Assembly (NCBI RefSeq): GCF_036373705.1
Contig: NC_089852.1
Location: 32,625,707-32,689,706 of the forward strand
Reading direction: 5' to 3'
DNA length: 64,000 bases
Origin: Amia ocellicauda
Taxonomy: Eukaryota; Chordata; Actinopteri; Amiiformes; Amiidae
A program made the position numbers and the translations under genes. The notes under the pieces were generated by a model. It was not told where the DNA came from. It ran no database searches and saw nothing but the letters and a program-made list of their open reading frames with translations. Positions 44,801-54,799 of the stretch are shown here, piece by piece. Within the stretch, counting starts at the first letter, position 1. Every line of letters starts with the position of its first letter.

Positions 44801-45730
44801 ATGATGAACTCATCTGACACTACCTTCATACTGTCTGCATACTATGAAATTGGGGACACTAAATACTTTTATTTTACCATTTTGTTGCTGTTGTACATCT
44901 TTACTGTTTCAGCAAACTTAATTCTCATAGTTGTGATCTATGTAGAGAGAAGCCTCCATGAGCCCATGTATTTCTTCCTGTGTAGCCTTTCTGTTAATGC
45001 CATATATGGCAGTACTGCACTCTGCCCCCACCTTCTAACTAACATCCTATCAGACCATCATGACATTTCTCAAATCAGTTGTCTGGTACAGATTTTTTGT
45101 TTGTATACATATGCGCAATGTGAATTTTCAAGTTTAGCATTGATGGGATATGACAGGTATCTGTCAATCTGTTATCCTTTGCAGTATAATATGATCATGA
45201 CTCCAGTGAAAGTAATTAAGCTCTTAATATTGTCATGGTTATACCCTATATGTATATTTGGTATACTTTTCATATTAACTCTGCAGCTTCCATTGTGTGG
45301 AAGAATCATAGAGAAGGTTTATTGTGTCAACTATTCAATTGTCAAACTGTCCTGTATAGATACTACCATTAATAATATTTATGGTCTAATTACTCTTCTT
45401 TTGACTGCAGTTCTCCCTGTAATTCTGATTCTATATTCATATTTACGAATTCTCAGACTCTGTCTGAGATCTTCCAAAGAATCGCAAGCTAAGGCATTGA
45501 ACACCTGCACTCCACACTTAGTTACACTGATAAACTTTTTCATTTCATCTTTTTTTGAAATAGTTCAAGCCAGATTTGACATGAGCTACATGCCCAGCGG
45601 GGTTCGTATTTTCCTCTCAGTTTACTTTTTAATCATTCCACCTGTCATTAATCCCATTATTTATGGAGTCAGAATACGAAACATCAATGTCAGGCTTAGG
45701 AAATGGTTTGTGCATCAAACACACCCATGA
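44801..45730 (+). CDS. Intact olfactory receptor, 309 aa (subfamily 2)
   Basis: This is a seven-transmembrane odorant GPCR. The start ATG at 44801 (or 44804) is preferred over the upstream in-frame TTG, because a splice acceptor ends at 44778 and no ATG lies between. It has NSS near the N-terminus, TM1 with Asn39, SLHEPMYFFLCSL (51-63), Cys94 and GYDRYLSICYPLQY (116-129). The second extracellular loop has three Cys residues. AKALNTCTPHLVTL opens TM6, and NPIIYGVR closes TM7, followed by a basic tail. It is clearly homologous to, but well diverged from, the gene at 38627, so the two arrays are older than the copies within each. No disabling change is seen. Confidence 0.95.
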   Translation: MMNSSDTTFILSAYYEIGDTKYFYFTILLLLYIFTVSANLILIVVIYVERSLHEPMYFFLCSLSVNAIYGSTALCPHLLTNILSDHHDISQISCLVQIFCLYTYAQCEFSSLALMGYDRYLSICYPLQYNMIMTPVKVIKLLILSWLYPICIFGILFILTLQLPLCGRIIEKVYCVNYSIVKLSCIDTTINNIYGLITLLLTAVLPVILILYSYLRILRLCLRSSKESQAKALNTCTPHLVTLINFFISSFFEIVQARFDMSYMPSGVRIFLSVYFLIIPPVINPIIYGVRIRNINVRLRKWFVHQTHP

Positions 45731-45739
45731 CTTTGAAAT

Positions 45740-46194
45740 AAACTGTAAAGAATCCTTATTACATATTTACCGATCTGTACAGTAAGCTGTTTTATTAAAA
45801 TTGATGTATTTGATAATTCCAACTGTCTTTCATCCAATTATTTATGGAATAACAACGAAAAGTAACAGAGTTTTGAAAATATGTAAAACAAACTCACCCT
45901 TTTTCTGTATGGAATACTATTTCTGTTGAATCCCTTCCTTGAAATTCACTCAAATAGATAGTTAAGTTCCAACACTGTCCTGTGCTTGGAAAGATGTGTT
46001 TTTCTGTTAACTGTTCTGGGCCACTGAAAATTCTATACCCAGGGCAGGCTCAGGTTTCTCACTGAAAGTAAGTTTTGTTTCAAGGTTTATAACAGGGTGG
46101 GTGGGCAGGAGGATTTGGTGGGCCGCAGAACACTTTATGTTAAGCAGGCAAGACTTAGGCTTGAACAAATTGGGAAATATGGTTTCAGGACTTA
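45740..46194. other. Non-coding between duplicated OR units
   Basis: 45776-45900 carries a partial second copy of an OR 3' end (LIIPTVFHPIIYGIT-like, very decayed). I see nothing else. Confidence 0.4.
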
Positions 46195-47258
46195 CTTTGT
46201 TGTGCTGGGAAAGAATATTTTTCTTCAAACAGTTCTGGGACACTGTAAGATACATATAGGATGCAGGACTCCCTCGACAACCGTGCTAATTATTGCCTTA
46301 TTAATGCTCAAGGATTCTCAGCTCAGTTCTCCATGGAGCTTCTTCACAAAATAAAAACTGTAAGACCAAGACACTACATTTTACTTTGAGCATAAGTTTA
46401 TCGAGGACTTTAGCATTTTTCCCTCCTCAGCTCTGCACAACTGAAAGGATAGCCTGCTGACATCAAAATTTTAGAAGCAAAGCTTCATATTACTTAGATA
46501 CCAGTTGAAGTCCATGTATGTGTGTATGTGTGAAAGCAGTATTCTATCATGATGCTCTTCTGTCAGAGTAGGGCTGTAAGGCTGAATGGATTACATGTAA
46601 TCCACCCCCAATTTATTTTAATGTGTGCACAATTCATTTTAATGTATGCACATTTTAAACTAATTTGAAATCAGATATAACAGTGCTACCAGGCTGATAT
46701 GATAGTCCAGCCCTGTTGTCCCATTGCATGATTGCACTTTAAATCAATATTTATGTGTACCTGAGTTTGTCCTTTTATTTTTTTTCTAAATCTGCTGGCA
46801 TTAAGAGAGGCATTTTAGTTTCAGATAAGGTATGACTGCTTCCGTTTAAAACAATGCAGTTGAAAAATGCAGGTCTTGATGTATTTTTTAAGTGTAAGTA
46901 CTGATTTAATATGTTGTATTTACACTGTATTTACAATTTAGTTACACATGTATGTAGTGTATAACTATATATTTAGTTAATGTATTATACATCTGCAAAT
47001 ATAATGACATAGCATTTCAATTGCATATATAACTGAAAATAAAATAAATATCTGCACTGTGAATACATAAGTCATTACTCAATACTTACACAGACAGATT
47101 GTCCATTTAATCAAATTATACAATTGCAAATATGCAATTGTACCATATTATAAAAGAGCAATAATCATTATTTTTCTACAAGTCAGTCATTAGTACAATG
47201 GCTAATGATGTGTTCCCGTTACATTCCATTCCTCAGATCTTCTCCAGCAGGGCACAGC

Positions 47259-47977
47259 ATGATTAACTCATCCGACAATACCTTCATACTAGCTGCATAC
47301 TCTGAATTTGGGGACATTAAATACTTGTATTTCACCATTTTGTTGCTGTTGTACATCCTTTGTGTTAATGCAATATTTGGTTGCACTGCACTCTACCCCT
47401 GCCTTTTAACTAACATCTTGTTGGACCGTCATGCAATTTCTCTAATCATTTGTCTGGTACAGGTTTTGTGTCTGCATATATTTTTCTACTGTGAATTTTC
47501 AATTTTAGCATTGATGGGATATGACAGGTATCTGTTAATCTGTTATCCTTTACAGTATAATATGATCATGACTCCAGGAAAAGTAATTAAGATTATGATT
47601 TTGTCATGGTTATACTCTATATGTCCATTTGATATACTTTTCTTATTAACTCTGCAGTTTCCATTGTGTGGAAGAAGCATAGATAAGATTGCTATTCAAT
47701 TGTAAAACTGTCCTGCATAGACACATCTATTAATAATATTTACAGTCTAATACCTTTTGTTCTCCCTGTAATTCTGATTCTATATTCATATTTACGAATT
47801 CTCAAAGAATTACAAGCGAAGGCGTTGAACACCTGCACTCCACACTTAGCTGCTCTGATAAACTTTTTCATTTCAGCTTTATTTTAAACAGTTCAAGCCA
47901 GATTTGACGAGTTATGTGCCCAGTGATGTTTGTAATTTCCTCCTCAGTTTACTTCATGATTATTACATCTCTCATAA
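47259..47977 (+). pseudogene. Olfactory receptor pseudogene F, subfamily 2
   Basis: It starts like the intact gene (MINSSDNTFILAAYSEFGD), but about 32 codons covering late TM1 and TM2 are missing: LLLLYI joins directly to CVNAIFGCTAL. GYDRYLLICYPLQY is intact. A 15-base loss in the second extracellular loop (after GRSIDKI) shifts the frame to a stop at 47705. TM5 is shortened, TM6 ends in TTTTAA, and the coding similarity is cut at 47977 by a dispersed repeat. The ATG at 47205 lies upstream of the splice acceptor and is not the real start. Confidence 0.9.
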
Positions 47978-47980
47978 ACT

Positions 47981-48264
47981 GTGCAACACAAATGTGACCT
48001 GCAACAAATATAAAATAAGCAGAAAAAACTAAGCATTTTCATTGTAATTAGATTGTATACAATATGACAAGACTCAAGGCCACTGAAATCCACCTTAAAT
48101 TATCACAAAGTCTATCATTCTGCTGTCTGTGTCATAACCTGAATCATAACTGAGGCACCATGAACAAATCACTATTTACACAGTTACCCTTCTAAATGTA
48201 ACAACTGTAATTTTTCCACCAGCAGTAGGTTATTTATAAATGCAGAATACATGCTCTTATTGGA
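47981..48264 (+). repeat. Dispersed repeat, copy 2
   Basis: This is the partner of 18622-18892. Its insertion or recombination truncates OR pseudogene F. It has a short extra insert (AACTGTAATTTTTCC) that copy 1 lacks. Confidence 0.8.
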
Positions 48265-48341
48265 TAAAAGAAGAAATCATGGAATCGTTTTGTATAACAA
48301 AATGTAACCCCTTAAGCCTACAAACCCCGCTGGTACACTTA

Positions 48342-49908
48342 CAGTGAGGGAAAAAAGTATTTGATCCCCTGCTGATTTTGTACGTTTGCCCACTGACAAA
48401 GAAATGATCAGTCTATAATTTTAATGGTAGGTGTATTTTAACAGTGAGAGACAGAATAACAACAAAAAAATCCAGAAAAACGCATTTCAAAAAAGTTATA
48501 CATTGATTTGGATGTTAATGACTGAAATAAGTATTTGATCCCCTATCAATCAGCAAGATTTCTGGCTCCCAGGTGTCTTTTATACAGGTAACGAGCTGAG
48601 ATTAGGAGCACTCTCTTAAAGGGAGTGCTCCTAATCTCAGCTCATTACCTGTATAAAAGACACCTGTCCACAGAAGCAATCAATCAATCAGATTCCAAAC
48701 TCTCCACCATGGCCAAGACCAAAGAGCTGTCCAAGGATGTCAGGGACAAGATTGTAGACCTACACAAGACTGGAATGGGCTACAAGACCATTGCCAAGCA
48801 GCTTGGTGAGAAGGTGACAACAGTTGGTGCGATTATTCGCAAATGGAAGAAATACAAAATAACTGTCAGTCTCCCTCGGTCTGGGGCTCCATGCAAAATC
48901 TCACCTCATGGAGTTTCAATGATCATGAGAACGGTGAGGAATCAGCCCAGAACTACATGGGAGGATCTTGTTAATGATCTCAAGGCAGCTGGGACCATAG
49001 TCACCAAGAAAACAATTGGTAACACACTACGCCGTGAAGGACTGAAATCCTGCAGCGCCCGCAAGGTCCCCCTGCTCAAGAAAGCACATGTACAGGCCCG
49101 TCTGAAGTTTGCCAATGAACATCTGAAAGATTCAGAGGAGAACTGGGTGAAAGTGTTGTGGTCAGACGGCATCAACTCAACTCGCCGTGTTTGGAGGAAG
49201 AGGAATGTTGCCTATGACCCCAAGAACACCATCCCCACCGTCAAACATGGAGGTGGAAACATTATGCTTTGGGGGTGTTTTTCTGCTAAGGGGACAGGAC
49301 AACTGCACCGCATCAAAGGGACAATGGACGGGGCCATGTACCGTCAAATCTTGGGTGAGAACCTCCTTCCCTCAGCCAGGGCATTGAAAATGGGTCGTGG
49401 ATGGGTATTCCAGCATGACAATGACCCAAAATACACAGCCAAGGCAACAAAGGAGTGGCTCAAGAAGAAGGAAATTAAGGTCCTGGAGTGGCCTAGCCAG
49501 TCTCCAGGCCTTAATACCATAGAAAATCTGTGGAGAGAGCTGAAGGTTCAAGTTGCCAAACGTCAGCCTCGAAACCATAATGACTTGGAGAGGATCTGCA
49601 ACGAGAAGTGGGACAAAATCCCTCCTGAGATGTTTGCAAGCCTGGTGGCCAACTACAAGAAACGTCTGACCTCTGTGATTGCCAACAAGGGGTTTGCCAA
49701 GTCGAAGGGGTCAAATACTTATTTCCCTCATTAACATGCAAATCAATTTATAACTTTTTGGAAATGCGTTTTTCTGGATTTTTTTGTTGTTATTCTGTCT
49801 CTCATTGTTAAAATACACCTACCATTAAAATTATAGACTGATCATTTCTTTTTCAGTGGGCAAACGTACAAAATCAGCAGGGGATCAAATACTTTTTTCC
49901 CCTCACTG
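48342..49908 (+). mobile_element. Full-length Tc1/mariner transposon
   Basis: The element is 1,567 bp, within the normal 1.5-1.7 kb. TA flanks both ends (48340-48341 and 49909-49910). The terminal inverted repeats are about 165 bp, beginning CAGTGAGGGAAAAAAGTATT. The inner direct motif AAGTATTTGATCCCCT near 48528 shows the IR/DR structure. A palindrome at 48568-48666 (AGCACTC/GAGTGCT centre) lies just before the coding region. It is the best preserved element in the window. Confidence 0.92.
48709..49734 (+). CDS. Tc1 transposase, 341 aa, altered catalytic region
   Basis: It cuts the element at its terminal repeats and pastes it at TA. ATG at 48709 is in CCACCATGG context. [20 protein letters not shown] opens the paired HTH domain, followed by a second HTH to LKFANEHL. 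The first catalytic Asp is in VLWSDG, but the residues that normally follow (the ESKFELFG-type block) are shortened: WSDG joins [21 protein letters not shown] is normal. [11 protein letters not shown] holds the second Asp. [11 protein letters not shown] keeps Glu but has Gly and Thr where relatives have Asp and Pro. The reading frame is fully open, so the copy is young, but the internal deletion probably makes it inactive. The upstream in-frame ATG at 48625 lies in the palindrome and is unlikely to be used. Confidence 0.88.
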   Translation: MAKTKELSKDVRDKIVDLHKTGMGYKTIAKQLGEKVTTVGAIIRKWKKYKITVSLPRSGAPCKISPHGVSMIMRTVRNQPRTTWEDLVNDLKAAGTIVTKKTIGNTLRREGLKSCSARKVPLLKKAHVQARLKFANEHLKDSEENWVKVLWSDGINSTRRVWRKRNVAYDPKNTIPTVKHGGGNIMLWGCFSAKGTGQLHRIKGTMDGAMYRQILGENLLPSARALKMGRGWVFQHDNDPKYTAKATKEWLKKKEIKVLEWPSQSPGLNTIENLWRELKVQVAKRQPRNHNDLERICNEKWDKIPPEMFASLVANYKKRLTSVIANKGFAKSKGSNTYFPH

Positions 49909-49910
49909 TA

Positions 49911-50599
49911 TGTACCTGTTGGATTTAATGTTAATTAATATAAATTTAGAGTTTTATACGATCATTTGTCTTTCATTATCATTAAAGAGCTATCGGTCAA
50001 ATCAACCGGTTTTGGCGCTTGTAGGTAATTTGAAAAGTCGGCACTGCTAGTGTTAAACACCATGTTATGAACAAATTCTGTAAAGTCAAACTAAAGGAAA
50101 CCAAAGGCAGGAATCCACATGAACAGCACCAAGCAGAGACTGGTGCAGCCCTGGCAGCCTGTCAAAACAGAAAATATGTAATATGTAAAATCTAGGCAGG
50201 AGAATGGAAACAGAATAGTGACATATTATAGAAATGTTTGGTTATTGGTGCCTAGCATAAACTGCCTGAAATAAAATTTAAAATTAGACCTTGGATTTAA
50301 GATGAGTGAAGTAGGAACAAGGTTAGAATTTTAAGGATACTATAGGAGTATAAAATTACAAGCATTGAATAAGTGAGCTAAATTAATATTGAATAATTTA
50401 AAGAAAACAAATACTATTAGAATAGTTTTTACAAACCAGAAATAAATAAAAAAATGTTGAAAATTGAATTAGAGCAAATATAAAAATCTGAGGAAAATAG
50501 AAAACCAGGTGCTCCAGGAAATTAAAACATTTTTGGTAATTTAGGAGCTATATTAATAACACAAGATCCCTAAGTACACTGAGTAGGTAAGAAATTAAC
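49911..50599. other. Non-coding; AT-rich
   Basis: GTCAAATCAACCGG/GTCGGCACTGCTAG near 49997-50053 has a degenerate partner at 53780-53826 (GGTCAAATTGACTGG, TCGGCACTTCTA). I see no gene. Confidence 0.4.
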
Positions 50600-50688
50600 T
50601 ATTGATCAGTTCAATCTAGCATCAGGAACAGTTCTTCTGAATTTGTACCGGTGTAGATTGGACTGAAATAGGAGGAAGCTGAAACAAT
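50600..50688 (+). repeat. Dispersed unit, left piece of split copy
   Basis: It matches 13127-13225 and stops at GCTGAAACAATAC. The continuation is found at 60918, on the far side of about 10.2 kb of inserted elements. Confidence 0.75.
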
Positions 50689-50708
50689 ACATTACATTAC
50701 AATAACGA

Positions 50709-50775
50709 TGTCAGGACTGGAACAGTGGGAGACTGGAGTACTTAGGATCCAGTAGCAGTGTCAGGTAAGCCAAGA
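50709..50775 (-). repeat. 3' LTR remnant of Gypsy element
   Basis: TGTCAGGACTGGAACAGTGG and the next 45 bases match the outer end of the LTR at 59443, in direct orientation. The rest of this LTR is missing where the LINE begins. The preceding AACGA compares with AAAGA after the other LTR. Confidence 0.75.
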
Positions 50776-52406
50776 CAGATTACATGCCACAGGTTGACAA
50801 TCAGTCCAGTCAAACCCTAAGAGAGATCAGAATAAATGAGGAGGAGGTACTAAAGGGACTAGCAGAATTAAAAACCAACAAATCACCTGGGCCAGATGGG
50901 ATATTTCCAATAGTACTTAAAGAAATTAGGGAAATTATTTATAGGCCGCTAACTCAAATATTCCAAATGACACTTAGAACAGGGGATGTGCCAACTGACT
51001 GGAAGACAGCAAATGTCATACCAATCCACAAGAAAGGGGACAAAACTGAGCCAGGAAATTACAGACCAATCAGTCTCACCTGCATCACTTGTAAAATGTT
51101 GGAAAAAATGATTAGACAGAAAATAGAGGAGCATCTTAATGAAAACCATATTCATGGAGATAGTCAACATGGATTTAGACGAGGCAGATCATATTTTACT
51201 AATCTATTAGAATTTTTAGAACATGCAACTGCAGCTGTAGATCAGGTGTAAGCATATGATATGATATACTTAGATTTCCAAAAAGTTTTTGATAAGGTTC
51301 CATACTAAAGACTGATCCTCAAATTGGAAGCTGTAGGCATTCAGGGTAATGTAAGTAGATGGATTATGAACTGGTTGATGTCTAGGAAACAGAGGGTGTC
51401 GATTAGAGGAGTTGCTTCTAACTGGATTGAGGTTGTTAGTGGAGTTCCACAGGGATCAGTACTAGGGCCCTTGCTTTTTCTAATCTATATTAATGATCTG
51501 GACTCTGGGATAGTTAGCAAACTTGTCAAATTTGCATATGATACTAAACTAGGTGGCTCAGCAGATACAATCTTGGCAGCACAGGCTATTCAGAGGGACT
51601 TAGATAATATTCAGTTGTGGGCTGACACCTGGCAAATGAAATTCAATGTGGACAAGTGCAAGGTAATACATGCAGGTAACAAAAATGTCCACTATAATTA
51701 CACTATGGGAGGTACAGATCTAGATGAAATAATGCATGAGAAAGTGAGGAGTCCACATAGACTCCTAGGTCTTTCTCCATCCAAGCAATGTGGGGAAGCA
51801 ATAAAAAAGGCAAACAGAATGCTAGGGTATATTGTCAATAGTGTAGAATTTAAAACAAGGGAAGTAATGTTAAGACTGTACAATGCGCTAGTTAGACCTC
51901 ATCTGGAGTACTGTGTGCAGTTCTGGGCACCACACTTCAAGAAGGATATTGCTGCTCTAGAGGCAGTTCAGAGGAGAGCAACCAGACTCATTCCAGGTCT
52001 GAAGGGAAAGTCCTACTCGGAGAGACTGAGGGAACTGACCCTTTTCACCCTGGAACAGAGGAGACTACGTGGGGACTTGATCCAAGTCTTCAAAATCATG
52101 AAAGGCATCGACCACATCAAACCAGAGGAGCTTTTCCAGAGACACACACACCTGGGCACACAAATGGAAATTGGGCTTCAAGGCATTCAAAACAGAAAAC
52201 AGGAGACACTTCTTTACACAGAGAGTTGTCACAATCTGGAATAAACTACCCAGCGATGTGGTAGAAGCTGAAAGTGTGGGAACATTTAAAAATAGACTGG
52301 ATAGAATCCTTGGATCACTTAGATATTAATTGACACCAAACGAGCACGATGGGTCGAATGGCCCCCTCTCGTTTGTAAACTTTCTTATGTTCTCTTATGT
52401 TCTTCA
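50776..52406 (+). mobile_element. CR1/Rex-like LINE, 5' truncated
   Basis: It contains a reverse transcriptase reading frame, a 160-bp 3' UTR and a tail with TTATGTTCT repeats (52384-52401), the kind of short 3' repeat seen in this LINE group. There is no ORF1 or endonuclease, so it is 5' truncated. It separates the remnant 3' LTR from the body of the Gypsy element, so it is younger than that. Confidence 0.85.
50784..52244 (+). pseudogene. LINE reverse transcriptase, two stops
   Basis: The 1,461 bases stay in one frame with two TAA codons (51249-51251 and 51306-51308) and no frameshift. Motifs in order are [67 protein letters not shown] and KFAYDTKL. In the active site, FADD reads FAYD: TAT at 51537-51539 gives Tyr in place of a catalytic Asp. 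The C-terminal LYNALVRPHLEYCVQFW, QRRATRLIPGL and RRLRGDLIQVFKIMKG blocks are intact. Point changes only make this a relatively recent but dead copy. Jockey-superfamily, CR1/Rex1-like, is my best placement. Confidence 0.88.
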
Positions 52407-53790
52407 AATATTTGCAGATATCTTTAAATGATTTAGAGATATCTCTAAATATTTGAAGATATCTTTAAATTAATTACAGATATCTCTAAATGATAATTTG
52501 GCTTGCCATAGTCATTGTAACCAATAGCTCTTTAACAGCTGTAATATGAAAATCAAAGGCAAACCAACGTATAAAACTCAGAAGTTTTATTCATGAACAT
52601 CAAATCCAACATTTACATAGCACAAATGTAGTATTTCATTGAAATATGATCATAAAACATTAATATTATTGTTATAAATAATAACACTTTTTTCTAAACG
52701 CGCACACTGCAATAAAAACATGAATAACTATATAGCCTACAATAAGAAGAAAGCTCACAAACAGCATACAATAAGTGAATGAAACGAGTGTAAACGTAAT
52801 TGGAATAATGCTCAAAAGCAATATGTTATAGTTAAAACTATATAGTTATAGCTATAGTTATATCTATTGCATTTATCAAAACATAATTGTACACTAAAGT
52901 AAACATTTTCAACATCGTGTAAACTTTGTTTTCAACATACAGTGCTTTTATTCACTGTAGTTGTATTTCAATAAACTATTTACTATATATTTAGCCTGCA
53001 TACCTGACAGCTCATACAGTCCACACAGGACACGTTTCTGCACTTTCCCTGCACGAGCTCATACCTCACACTGCATTTTGACAGCCCTCTCCAGGTAACA
53101 CTTTTACTCCATGAATATATAGCATTGCAATAAATGCTCCTCCGCTGATAATGTCCGTGAATCATTATTTTGCGTGCAAAGTGCCTGCGCTATTGCACTC
53201 TGTATTATGTGCAGTAGCAATCGTGTATAGTAGAGTAAAAGCACTCGGTGCCATTTGGACCTGGCGTTTCACTCGCAAATGTTTTCACAACACTGGCACA
53301 AACCCACAAATCATCAATGTCATTCCCAATATCACTGATGCCCCTGAATCAGTCATGTTCATATACACAGCATGTCCAAAACGTGCTCTCTTCAATCTCC
53401 ATTTTGAATCCATGTTTATTTGTGGGTAATCACTGTATCCAATCAATCTGAATACAGCTATAAGAAAACACCTGTAATGCTGTACAATGCACGTGTTTTT
53501 CAAGCACATGAAAGACTGTAGACAGGTAGAGATCGCCACGTGAGCGCCAGACTGACTGTATTGTAAAGGGAAGGCAGGATTATGCATTATATTTGATTTA
53601 TTATGTATTTAAATGACCAGTCAAAATAACCCAATTTTGGCTATTCTAGGTGTGTTTATAACTTATTTATTTTTGCATTTATGCAGCTAAAACGTTGTAG
53701 GCATGTTTAATACATTTATTTAGGAAAAGTCAAGAATGGGTATGCGCCGTGTGTTTAGGAACACAGAGTAATTCAAATTTGAATAACCAA
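52407..53790. other. Non-coding interval inside the Gypsy element
   Basis: 52410-52490 has four alternating copies of AGATATCTYTAAAT in both orientations (palindromic). 52500-53780 is AT-rich. A GC-balanced piece (53150-53560) has short ORFs on both strands that I do not recognise. Confidence 0.4.
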
Positions 53791-53795
53791 ATCGG

Positions 53796-54165
53796 TCAAA
53801 TTGACTGGCTCGGCACTTCTATTGTTAAAGGGACCAATCTGCAGGCTTTCGAAAAGCCATCCATGGCTACGAGAATGGTAGTGAATCCAGAGGAGTTGGG
53901 TAGATCAGTGATGAAATCGAGTGTGATGTGTGACCAAGGTCTGTGAGGAATGTGGAGAGGCTCTAGAAGTCCAGCAGGAAGCTGGTGTGGAGAACTGGTC
54001 TGAGCACACACTGGACAGGCTGCAACGAACTGAGTGACATCCTGAATCAAGGTTGGCCACCAAAACTTACGTTGGATAACTGACAATGTTCAACGAACTC
54101 CAGGATGTCCAGAAGCTGGGGAAGAGGAGCCAATCCAGAACCTGGGGACGAATAGAAGAGGTTAC
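53796..54165 (-). pseudogene. Gypsy integrase fragment
   Basis: The zinc-binding CPVC is present, followed by [13 protein letters not shown] with the first catalytic Asp and [17 protein letters not shown] with the second. The third acidic residue is beyond the truncation at 53796. The upstream part ([18 protein letters not shown]) is in another frame and ends where the nested LTR element begins. Confidence 0.82.
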
Positions 54166-54799
54166 TGTAGCAGGTTGGGGGGCCTGTCACAAGAAAGGGC
54201 TTGTATGTAGGCGGGGTCTGGTCTTGAAACACACAGTAGGGAGGCAGGCAGAGGGTACAAAACAGGCTCGCTGTTGTTTTATTTCTTCCCTCAATGACAG
54301 TGTCAATGTCAAAACAAGCAAAACTAAACTTAAAAAATCCCTAACTACAAACAAAACACTACTAACAATAATAACAGCAAATGCCCGGGTTGGCAGAGCC
54401 AAACACCCAGCAGACAGAAGTACAACAGGGGTAAGGCAGGTTCCTAATCAATGTCCGTAATAAAAGTTTGTTACCGGTGGGAGGTTGTCAGACAGTCCGG
54501 GGTTTATGAGGGAGAATGGTCCAGGTGCAGAAAAAGGGTCGCAAGTCAGTGAATCTGTCAACTGTGAACTTCACCCTTCTTTCTCCTGCTCTTCCACTCT
54601 CTAGCTCTCCTCTCTCTCCATTGTCTTCTTGCCCTCCTGTGCACCTTTCTACCCCAGCCAAGCATGCACACCCTGGTTAGTTTCCTTCTTCCTTTTATAG
54701 GGGAAGTGATGGGCGGGGCTGTGGCCATCAGGAGCCCTGCTGGCTTCTGGGGTTTGGAGTCCTGGAGGAGATGTTTTGTAGTCTCCTCCACTCCCCCAT

